Below, piece by piece: positions 26,233 through 34,400 of a stretch of 64,000 nucleotides of DNA. The stretch is from UBA11606 sp965243715 (lineage in GTDB: Bacteria; Actinomycetota; Acidimicrobiia; Acidimicrobiales; Aldehydirespiratoraceae). Under the pieces are notes generated by a model that saw only the letters and a program-made list of their open reading frames with translations, had not been told where the DNA came from and made no database searches. The stretch lies in NCBI GenBank assembly GCA_965243715.1, contig CBDEVU010000006.1, positions 186,001 to 250,000 on the forward strand, read 5' to 3'. Numbering within the stretch: position 1 is the stretch's first letter; each line of letters opens with the position of its first letter. A program made the translations under genes and the position numbers.

Positions 26233-26654
26233 TCCGCAATCCGGAGGACATTCTCCCTCATCGGGCACCGTTTCTCTTCGTCGACGAGATCATAGAGTTG
26301 GTGCCCGGGGAGCGAGCTGTCGCTACTTGGACATTGACCGGCGACGAGGCTTTCTTCGCCGGTCATTTCCCGGGCCGACCAACTCTTCCGGGTGTTTTGA
26401 TGTGTGAGGCGATTGCCCAAGTGGGGGCCCTCGCGGTCCTCGCCGACGAGCGCTACGCAGGTAAGTTACCCCTGTTCGGTGGCCTCGACGGTGCCCGCTT
26501 CCGGCGACAAGTCGGACCCGGCGACACTTTAACCCTCGAAGCCAACATGACCCGACTCAGCGCTCGCGCGGGAAAGGGCGAGGGGCGGGCGCTGCTCAAC
26601 GGCAAGGTTGCGGTGAATTGCGGCCTGATGTTCGTGATCGTCGACGCTGAATAG
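26229..26654 (+). CDS. fabZ: 3-hydroxyacyl-ACP dehydratase FabZ
   Basis: Dehydrates 3-hydroxyacyl-ACP in type II fatty acid synthesis. The 141-residue hot-dog protein shows PHRAPFLFVDEI with the catalytic His, and AGHFPGRPTLPGVLMCEAIAQ with the catalytic Glu. The start is TTG 26229, overlapping the HU stop. It converges with the fabF end of the fab operon, so fabZ is separate from the other fab genes yet next to them. Confidence 0.93.
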   Translation: MIRNPEDILPHRAPFLFVDEIIELVPGERAVATWTLTGDEAFFAGHFPGRPTLPGVLMCEAIAQVGALAVLADERYAGKLPLFGGLDGARFRRQVGPGDTLTLEANMTRLSARAGKGEGRALLNGKVAVNCGLMFVIVDAE

Positions 26655-26678
26655 TCCGGCGCTGTCTAGTCCGGTGGG

Positions 26679-27854
26679 CTAGGCGGGGCCGATCACGATG
26701 GTGCCGTTGTGGCCGCCAAAGCCGAACGAGTTCGACAAGGAAGGCCCGGGTACCCAAGAGGCTGGAGCATCGCGCACGATGTTGATGGCAGGGAGTTTAG
26801 GGTCAGGTTCTACCAAGCCAACGGTAGGCGGAATGAGTTTGTGCTGCATCGAAAGCAGCACCGCGACCGCTTCGATCGCTCCCGCTGCGCCGAGGGCGTG
26901 CCCGGTAACCCCTTTGGTGGAGGTAATCAGCGGGCGGTCGCTGGTACCAAAGACCTTGACCATGGCTTCAGCTTCCGCGGCGTCGTTTTTGTCGGTGGAG
27001 GTTCCGTGAGCGTTGATGTGGGCCACGTCGCGTACCTCGATGCCCGCGTCTTGCATGGCGAGTTGCATACAGGTGACGGCGCCGACGCCGCCGGGCGATG
27101 GTGCGGTGATGTGATGAGCGTCGGCGGTACTGGCCGACCCCAATATCTCGCCGAGGATGATCGCTTTACGCTCGACGGCCATGGCCCATTCTTCGAGTAC
27201 GAGAATGCCACAGCCTTCGGCCATGACGAAACCGTCGCGGCCCGCGTCGAACGGACGACTGACCCCGCTCTTAGACAGCGCTGTCATGTTGGAGAAACCG
27301 GCGACCGCGGTGGGTGTGAAGGGGGACTCCGAACCGCCCGCCATCACTACGTCGCAGCGATCATCGGCGATCATCCGAGCGGCGTTGCCGATGGCGTGGG
27401 TTCCCGCCGCGCAAGCGGTGACCGTGTTCTCGCACGGACCCTGCCAACCATGACGCATCGAGACCGCGGCGGCGGCGGCGTTGGGCATCATCATTGGTAC
27501 GAGGAACGGTGAAACGCGCCGATCGCCCTTCTTGAGGCGGATTTCGATCTGCTTTTCGAGCGTACCGATACCGCCGATTCCGGTTCCGATGAACGTACCG
27601 CGGCGGGCAGGATCAGCAGTGAGGTCGCCCGCTTGGATGAGCGCCTCGGCGGCCGCGGCGAGTGCGAACTGGGTGTAGCGATCGCTGCGACGCGCTTCTT
27701 TGGGACCATCGAAGTAGGGAGTTGGATCCCAGTCTTTGATTTCGCGGAACCCCACGGGGGCTTCGCCGAGCAATCCGTTCCAGAATGCTTCGCGGCCTAG
27801 TCCCGCTTTGGCGATGACACCAATTCCGGTAACCGCTACCCGTCGCCCGCGCAT
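26679..27854 (-). CDS. fabF: Beta-ketoacyl-ACP synthase II
   Basis: Elongating condensing enzyme that joins acyl chains to malonyl-ACP. The 391 residues carry the Cys-His-His triad: TVTACAAGTH (Cys148), NAHGTSTDKND and KGVTGHALGAAGAIE. It is last in fabD-fabH-fabG-acpP-fabF, and its ATG overlaps the acpP stop by one base (TAATG). Confidence 0.96.
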   Translation of the reverse strand: MRGRRVAVTGIGVIAKAGLGREAFWNGLLGEAPVGFREIKDWDPTPYFDGPKEARRSDRYTQFALAAAAEALIQAGDLTADPARRGTFIGTGIGGIGTLEKQIEIRLKKGDRRVSPFLVPMMMPNAAAAAVSMRHGWQGPCENTVTACAAGTHAIGNAARMIADDRCDVVMAGGSESPFTPTAVAGFSNMTALSKSGVSRPFDAGRDGFVMAEGCGILVLEEWAMAVERKAIILGEILGSASTADAHHITAPSPGGVGAVTCMQLAMQDAGIEVRDVAHINAHGTSTDKNDAAEAEAMVKVFGTSDRPLITSTKGVTGHALGAAGAIEAVAVLLSMQHKLIPPTVGLVEPDPKLPAINIVRDAPASWVPGPSLSNSFGFGGHNGTIVIGPA

Positions 27855-28084
27855 TAGAGCTTGGCGACGACCAGTTGGTACGCCCCATCGAGGGTGGTGA
27901 TACCCTCCAGTTCGTCTTCTTCGACGTTGACGCCGAACTCCTCTTCGAGGGCCATGACGAGTTCAACCAAGTCAAGGCTGTCCGCGTCGAGGGACTCGAA
28001 CGTGGCGTCGGGAACGACTAGCGCCTCCTCGACGGCTAGAACGTCGACAGCGCATTTTTTAAAACGATCGAAGTTGTCAGTCAC
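27854..28084 (-). CDS. acpP: Acyl carrier protein
   Basis: A 76-residue acidic carrier whose phosphopantetheine is attached to Ser36 in LDADSLDLVELVMALEEEFG. The start is GTG 28084 with GGAGAT upstream. It lies between fabG and fabF as in many type II fatty acid operons. The 79-bp gap before fabG shows no clear terminator. Confidence 0.95.
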   Translation of the reverse strand: MTDNFDRFKKCAVDVLAVEEALVVPDATFESLDADSLDLVELVMALEEEFGVNVEEDELEGITTLDGAYQLVVAKL

Positions 28085-28163
28085 TGTTTATCTCCATTGT
28101 TTTCATGGCCCCGCAGCAGGTGCTCGCGGCCGGTAGATCTATCGAACGGTGGACTAAGGCTAC

Positions 28164-28874
28164 TCAGCCCATCGAGAAGCCACCATCGACGGGTAATACC
28201 GTACCCGTGATATAGCCCGCAGACTCAGATGCTAGGAACTCAATTGCCGCGGCGATCTCCTCTGGTTGGCCGAGGCGACGTAGCGGAACCACGCTGAGCA
28301 TCGCTTGGCGCTGAGAATCGGTGAGGGCCCGCAACATGTCGGTCTCGATAGGTCCGGGGCACACGACGTTGGCGGTGATGTTACGGGTCGCGAATTCTTT
28401 GGCCAATGATTTCGCCAGGCCGATGAGTCCCGCTTTGGAGGCCGCATAGTTGGCCTGGCCCGCTTGGCCACCCAAGCCAACGATGGACGAAATAAAGATC
28501 ATCCGACCCCAACGACCCCTCATCATGGCCTTCGAGACTCGGCGAGCGACCCGGAAGCCGCCGGTGAGGTTGGCATCGACAACATCAATGAAGTCGGTGT
28601 CGCTCATCCGCAGGACGAGACCGTCCTTGGTGATGCCAGCGTTGGATACCAGAATCTCGACTGGGCCGAGTTTGTCTTCGATCTCACCTACGGCGGCATC
28701 GACTGAGTCGGTGTCGGTGACATCAGCTTTTACGACGAGGAGGTTGTCGGCATTATCGGCTGAACCGAGGCGGGCGGTGATCGCCACGCGATGGCCCGCT
28801 GCGGCGAACCGCTGAGCTGTCACCAAGCCAATCCCCCGGTTGCCGCCTGTTACGAGAACAACGCGACCAGTCAC
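28164..28874 (-). CDS. fabG: 3-oxoacyl-ACP reductase
   Basis: NADPH-dependent short-chain reductase of fatty acid synthesis. It has VLVTGGNRGIG, NAGITKDGLVLRM and the catalytic Ser...YAASKAGLIG. I chose GTG 28874, whose GTGA overlaps the fabH stop, as for the other overlaps in this operon; another GTG at 28898 is possible. The C-terminus ITGTVLPVDGGFSMG is typical of FabG. Confidence 0.94.
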   Translation of the reverse strand: MTGRVVLVTGGNRGIGLVTAQRFAAAGHRVAITARLGSADNADNLLVVKADVTDTDSVDAAVGEIEDKLGPVEILVSNAGITKDGLVLRMSDTDFIDVVDANLTGGFRVARRVSKAMMRGRWGRMIFISSIVGLGGQAGQANYAASKAGLIGLAKSLAKEFATRNITANVVCPGPIETDMLRALTDSQRQAMLSVVPLRRLGQPEEIAAAIEFLASESAGYITGTVLPVDGGFSMG

Positions 28875-29791
28875 CAGCGCACCACCACGGTGCCCCACGC
28901 CATACCGCCGCCAAAGCCGGTCATAAGAACGATCTTCCCCGGTTTCAAGACGCCCGCTTCTTCGGCTGCGGCCATGGCGAGCGGGATGCTGGCGCTGGAA
29001 GTATTTCCGGTGTGTTCGATCACGTTGTGAGTTTTCTCTATCGGGAGACCAACGCGCTGACAGATCGCGCCGATGATGCGGATGTTGGCCTGATGGGCGA
29101 GCACGACATCGATGTCGGCGGCGTTTAGGCCAGCCTGGTCAAGTGTAGCTTGCACCGAGGCGGTTACTGCTCGCACTGCCCGCTTGAACACCTCGCGTCC
29201 TTCCATTACGACGGTGCCACCAAGATCGCAGTAGAGGATAGATTGCAGTTCGCCGTTGACCCCGAAGTTCGACGCCAGCAGTTCGCCCTCGTCGTGTTTT
29301 TCGAGCACCACAGCGCCGGCGCCGTCGCCGAAGAGAATAGCGGTGGCTCGATCGGTCCAATCGATGATTTTACTCATCGCGTCAGAGCCGATTAGAAGGA
29401 CCCGATCGGGTCCCCCCGGTGTGAGCATCATCCCGTAGGCGACGCCGTACCCGTAAGTGAAGCCGGCGCACACGACGTTGATGTCCATGGCGCCACAAGT
29501 CAGGGCGAGGCCCCGGGCGACCTGCGACGAAGTGGCCGGGAAGGTTTGGTCAGGGGTTGTGGTACACAATACCAGCATGCCGATGTCGTCGGGGGTGACC
29601 GCGGCGTTGGCTAGGGCCATGGCCCCTGCTTCGATGGCCATGGTCGATGTCAATCCCCCCACGTGGCGGGTGGCAATCCCAGAGCGTTCACGAATCCAGG
29701 CGTCGTTGGTATCCATCGACTGAGCGAGATCGTCGTTGGTGACGATCTTTTCGGGCAAGTGAGTACCGATACCGGCGATGCGAATGGTCAT
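28871..29791 (-). CDS. fabH: Beta-ketoacyl-ACP synthase III
   Basis: Starts fatty acid synthesis by condensing acyl-CoA with malonyl-ACP. The 306-residue product has Cys108 in DINVVCAGFTYG, His in LAHQANIRI and Asn in EHTGNTSSASIP, a complete triad. ATG 29791 overlaps the fabD stop (ATGA). Branched or straight primer choice cannot be read from the sequence. Confidence 0.95.
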   Translation of the reverse strand: MTIRIAGIGTHLPEKIVTNDDLAQSMDTNDAWIRERSGIATRHVGGLTSTMAIEAGAMALANAAVTPDDIGMLVLCTTTPDQTFPATSSQVARGLALTCGAMDINVVCAGFTYGYGVAYGMMLTPGGPDRVLLIGSDAMSKIIDWTDRATAILFGDGAGAVVLEKHDEGELLASNFGVNGELQSILYCDLGGTVVMEGREVFKRAVRAVTASVQATLDQAGLNAADIDVVLAHQANIRIIGAICQRVGLPIEKTHNVIEHTGNTSSASIPLAMAAAEEAGVLKPGKIVLMTGFGGGMAWGTVVVRW

Positions 29792-30975
29792 GGGAGGGTC
29801 CGCAGCCAAGCAATGGGTTGACGAGAGGTGACCCGTTCGCCGTCGAAGGCAAGGACGCCCTTTATCTCCCCCGCGAACGAACTACGGACCTCCATCGACC
29901 CCACTGTACCAAGAATGTGACCGACCTTGATGGTGAGGCCTTCGGCGCAGTCTTGGGCGACGGTGAAGATGCCCGCAGCCGGAGAGACGACCATTCGTTC
30001 GGTGGCGAAGAGGTGCTCACCTTCGAGGATGGGGGCCGGGGCCGCCGTGGCTTCTTTGGTTCCCGAGAGTGATTCGAGCAGGCCGTCGAGATCGGCCGGG
30101 GTTGCGACGCTGAAACGGGTGGCGGTTTTCACGGTCCGCTTGACGAGGCCGGTGAGGATCGTGCCGGGGCCCAGTTCGATGAAGGTGGTGAAGCCGTCGC
30201 GTTCGAGGGCCCGCAGGGTTTGCCACCAGCGCACGGGAGAGGTGAGCTGCGCGCCGAGTAGATCGGGCCAAGCGGTTGCCTCACGGTGCGCGGTGCCGTC
30301 AACATTGGCGTAGACGGGTTGTTCGGCGTCGCGGAAATCGACTTGGTCGATGGCTTGGCGGAGTCGGTCACGGGCCGGGGCCATAAGGGGGCTGTGAAAG
30401 GCGCCCCCCACCGGGAGGCGCATGGCCCGCTTGGCGCCGAGTTCCTTGGCAATCGCGCAAGCCTTGTCGAGATCGTCGGGAGATCCCGCGATGACAACCT
30501 GGCCCGGTGCGTTGTAGTTGGCGATCCAGGCATCGCCCGCCGCCCGCCGGCAAGCAATATCGACTTGGTCGTCGTCGAGGGCCAAGATGGCCGCCATGGT
30601 GCCGTCTTGTTGGTCGGCGGCGGCCTGCATGGCCTCGCCTCGTTCGTTCACTAGTTTGACCGCGTCGGGAAAGTCGAGAACGCCTGCCGCTGTCAAGGCG
30701 CTGTATTCGCCGAGCGAATGTCCCGCGTGGGCCACCGCCTCAGTACCGGTGCGACTCACCGCATCTAGCACCACCATCGAAGTGATGAAGGTGGCCAACT
30801 GCGCGTTCCTCGTCATCGTCAACTCGTCGGCATCGGTATCAAGCAACAGCGCCGCGATGTCGCGGTTGGTGGCGTCGGATGCTTCTTCGACGAGTTCCCA
30901 CGACGGGTGGTCAAGCCACGCGGAACCCATCCCGGGGGCTTGTGAACCTTGCCCTGGGTAGGTGAAGACGATCAT
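29788..30975 (-). CDS. fabD: Malonyl-CoA:ACP transacylase with appended biotinyl/lipoyl-like domain
   Basis: Transfers malonyl from CoA to ACP. The catalytic domain (about residues 1-300) has YPGQGSQAPGMG, GHSLGEYSAL with Ser87, Arg112 and His194 in GGAFHSPLM. It then runs through a linker (305-322) into ~70 extra residues with the look of a biotinyl/lipoyl hammerhead: MVVSPAAGIFTVAQDCAEG, GHILGTVGSMEV and FAGEIKGVLAFDGERV. Where biotinyl domains have AMKM, this has GSMEV, so no acceptor lysine is present. ATG 30975 has GGAGGG upstream. At 395 residues it is ~85 longer than ordinary FabD. Confidence 0.92.
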   Translation of the reverse strand: MIVFTYPGQGSQAPGMGSAWLDHPSWELVEEASDATNRDIAALLLDTDADELTMTRNAQLATFITSMVVLDAVSRTGTEAVAHAGHSLGEYSALTAAGVLDFPDAVKLVNERGEAMQAAADQQDGTMAAILALDDDQVDIACRRAAGDAWIANYNAPGQVVIAGSPDDLDKACAIAKELGAKRAMRLPVGGAFHSPLMAPARDRLRQAIDQVDFRDAEQPVYANVDGTAHREATAWPDLLGAQLTSPVRWWQTLRALERDGFTTFIELGPGTILTGLVKRTVKTATRFSVATPADLDGLLESLSGTKEATAAPAPILEGEHLFATERMVVSPAAGIFTVAQDCAEGLTIKVGHILGTVGSMEVRSSFAGEIKGVLAFDGERVTSRQPIAWLRTLP

Positions 30976-31057
30976 GAAACAAGGCCCTCCAGCCCAAAAC
31001 GCCCGCGCCAAAATACACCGGGATACCTAGTCTGACTTAACTGCGGGGACTGAGGTT

Positions 31058-31189
31058 TCATCGAGAGCGGGGCCAGTCGTGAAGGGCGGCTTCGTGGCGG
31101 CGGATCTGAATGGAGCGCCAAACGGCGATGGCGAGTACAGCGGTGGTAAGTAGTTGCGGTAGAATCCGAGAGTCGGTGCGGTACGCCAT
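31058..31189 (-). CDS. Possible small membrane protein (43 aa)
   Basis: Minus-strand reading frame ATG 31189 to TGA 31058, starting MAYRTDSRILPQLLTTAVLA, with one short hydrophobic segment and a basic, histidine-containing tail. It is in the gap upstream of fabD and on the same strand. There is no convincing ribosome site or homology, so it may not be expressed. The rest of the 30976-31228 gap holds nothing I can name. Confidence 0.25.
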   Translation of the reverse strand: MAYRTDSRILPQLLTTAVLAIAVWRSIQIRRHEAALHDWPRSR

Positions 31190-31228
31190 AGGAGTAAGGC
31201 TACGCTGCGACCGACGAAGCGTCACCCT

Positions 31229-31312
31229 GCCCGGGTGGTGGAATTGGCAGACACGACGGACTCAAAATCCGTTGCTGGCGACAGCGTGCGGGTTCAAGTC
31301 CCGCCCCGGGCA
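31229..31312 (+). tRNA. tRNA-Leu (anticodon CAA)
   Basis: A class II tRNA with acceptor stem GCCCGGG/CCCGGGC, anticodon stem ACGGA/TCCGT around the loop CTCAAAA (anticodon CAA), a long variable arm and T-arm GCGGG-TTCAAGT-CCCGC. The discriminator is A and CCA is not encoded (ACC follows). It marks the left edge of the accessory region; no copy of its 3' end was found further right. Confidence 0.95.
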
Positions 31313-31484
31313 CCCCCTCGTCTGCTCGCAGTCGAGGAAGGATAGGAAATTGGAACAGGTTGCTCCCCGAACCGACAATGCAGTTCTCAGCCTTCCGCCG
31401 AAGCTCCACCTCGATCGTAATTCAACCGAAGATGCTCATGGCAACGCTACCCTCAGCACCTAGGTCGAAATTGAGGGAAAATCA

Positions 31485-34400
31485 GTGACCGAAGCATTCC
31501 AGTTTGCGCAGTTTCTGCGTGAAGCTAGCGCCATCACCGGTCCTCCTGAGTTGGTTATTGAGGCGCAGACGAAGGGTTCGGGAGGATTTCTTTACGAAGA
31601 AGCCGAACTCGCGAGTATCAAGGGTGCCACGGTTTCCTTCGCTGAGGGCGAAGAACGACCCCTTGTTGAGGTCGTACCGCCCCCTCACCAACCTCCGGAA
31701 TCGCCCGGGTTGGAGCCCGAAGGTCCTGACTGGCCCGAAGCGTCACCAGAGGAAATTGCTGACTACCGCCGCGCGATGGAGGAGTTTCAGGCCGCGTCCG
31801 ATCGTTATAAGCAGGACCTCCGAGACTACAAGCAGCATACGGAGCTCTACGAACGCCTTTTCACCGCACAGAACGAGTCGGATGGCAAGGAACTCATAGT
31901 CGGTATCGTCAGCATTCGATCAGGGCCTGGGATGAAACCCAAGATTGACCGACCGATCACGCTCCTTGAGGTTCTTGTAGATCTCGACAAAAGTTCAGGC
32001 ACGCTGCAGGTCCTCCCAGCATCGCCGATTAAGCTTGAACTGAGTTGGCTGCCACAGGACCTAGCGAAAAAGTTCAGCACGGCCCGACCCGAAGTGGAAG
32101 ACCTTCTGTCGGTTGATCGGGGGCAGATTCTAGAAGCCCTCTCGAGGCTGGTGAATGTTCTCGGACCAGGCTTCACCACCGGCGATGAGGAATCTGACAA
32201 GTTGGCCGTTGAGACCCGCTTTGTCCTTGCCTACCGGAAGCAAACGGCAAACGCTGTCACGGACTTGATGAACGACATGGTCGAGGCTTTTGCCGATGGC
32301 GATTCGCCTACTGATGCCTACCAGGAACTCCTCGATCCCGATTTCAAACCAAGTTTCAACGAGACGCTCCACGAGTTTGGATCTTTACCGCTGCCTTCGA
32401 GCACCGTCCAAGACAAGATCGTTCAGCACGCACTTAGCCACTCCCTCACGGTGGTGCTCGGCCCGCCGGGAACGGGAAAAACCCACACCATTGCCAACAC
32501 GGCTGCCGCGTTGATCGGAACCGGAAAGCGGGTACTCGTTACTTCGGAGCGGGAGCTGCCACTTCTGGAGGTGCAGAACAAGCTTCCCGAATCCATGCAG
32601 GCTCTGCTGTTGCCGATATTTAGTAAGGACAACGTCGCCGCGCTGGCAAAGTCGGCCATCGGTATTGCTGAACACCAAACGATCGCCGGTTCGCCGCAGG
32701 ACCGAGAAGACGAGATCGCCGACTTGGAGCAAAAAGCCCGGAAGCTTGACTCCGAGCAAAGGTCACTACAGCAGCAACTTTTCGAGGCAGCCGAGTTAGA
32801 CGGGTCGTTGCTGGCCGTCGGGGGCCACGATCTACCGCTGAAGTCATGGATGGCCTACCTAGCTAACGATGAGCGGACGGCGTTGGTGGCACCCGGGGGT
32901 CTGTTGTCCGGAGGGGGTCGACTATCGACCGCAGAAGCACAGTCGTTTCTCGACAGGTTCAGTTCGTTGGCACTGGACCACCTAAAGCACGCGGCGTATA
33001 GTTTTCCGACATCACTATCTGAGTTCATCGACGCTGCGACTCTGCGGCCCCAGATTGAATATTTGCAGCAAACTCTCGCAAAGCTGGGCCCTTTGGAGTG
33101 GCAGGATCTTTCCGCCCTAACGGAGCACACCGAGCGAATTGCACTATGTGCTGAGAATCAGAAAAAGCTGGCCCTGCCGACCGTATCTGCGAGTGAAATA
33201 CTCGGTGCGGAGCAGGCCAACTCTGACCTGAGAAAAGAAGCCGCGATAATCCACGAAGGGTACTACCGGGCCACCAAAGCGTGGGGTGTGCTAAAGGCGG
33301 ATATAACGGGCTATCTTGCCCGCTACACCATCGCGACGCTTAAGTTTAAGGATCCATATCTCAGCCAACTCGTTGAGGATGCCAGCGAGTTTGAGTTCCG
33401 CCCGCCACCGATTAAAAACGTGGTCGAGGTAGAGGGCGACCATAGTCCGATCAAGTTGCTCAGCCAGGCCGCTAGTTTGCGCGGTCACCTCCTCGGGGGC
33501 GGCAAGTTCAAGGGATGGTTCCTGACACCGACCGTAGTCACCAAAGCAAGCGAGTTGCTCGATTCCGTCTTCGTTAACGATGACCGGATTTCGTCGCTCG
33601 ATCTGCTTGAGGTCGCCATCGAACAACTCGAAGCCGATAGCGACCGACATGCAGCGCTCCACTGGGCAAGCAAGCATGGATTCGACCTTCCTGAGGCGGA
33701 CATCCAGAAATGGGTTCAGGCGATCAGCAATCTACCTGCCGAAGCCAGGGAACTATTAACCCTCCGCCAGAGTCTTTTTCCTGACCCGCAAGAGTGGGTG
33801 AATCTAGGACCACAGGAGTCCCTAGAAGCACTAATCAAAGCGCTGCGGCCATACGTCGATCCATCCGTCAAGGCGATCGGAACCTGCAGCAATCAGCAAA
33901 TCGAACAAGCCACCGCCCGTATTGATTCCGCGGTTGGGTGCCTTCCCGAGAGTTGGCAGTTCCTACTTCGACCGAGCGAAGAATTCAATATTGCGAATCT
34001 GTCTACAGCGCTCAATATCTTGGCGGAGGTACGTGCTCTCAACATTTATCAACCAGATGAGGTCAGTCCCGCCTCGCTGAAGGCGTTCGCCGACAAGATC
34101 GAAATTGATTCTCAACGCCAACAGGCTCGCGCCAAGCTTGACCAGGTTCTCGCCGACGCCCAAGCTCCACTGCAAGAGCTCAAACAAAAATCCCCCGGCG
34201 TGCAGAAAGCCTTAGTTGCTCTGGCCGCCGAAGACTCTGGAGGCTATCAAAGCGCTTGGGACCAACTCGTCACTGAATACAAGTTCTGGCTCGCCGGAAC
34301 CCTGTACTATCAAGCCTTGGCGGCCGTCGACGGGGCCTTCCCGGCACTCGCGGCAGCAATCCAATCAGCCGATCATGCTACGCAACAGCAGGCCAGATAT

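Noticed and set aside
26655..26690. Repeated TAGTCCGG after fabZ as a terminator or operator
   Set aside because: It is a short direct repeat with no hairpin and no T-run; it may be chance in a small convergent gap.
31110..31463. Open frame of 117 codons across the tRNA-Leu gene
   Set aside because: It runs straight through a well-formed tRNA and has no ribosome site or recognisable domain.
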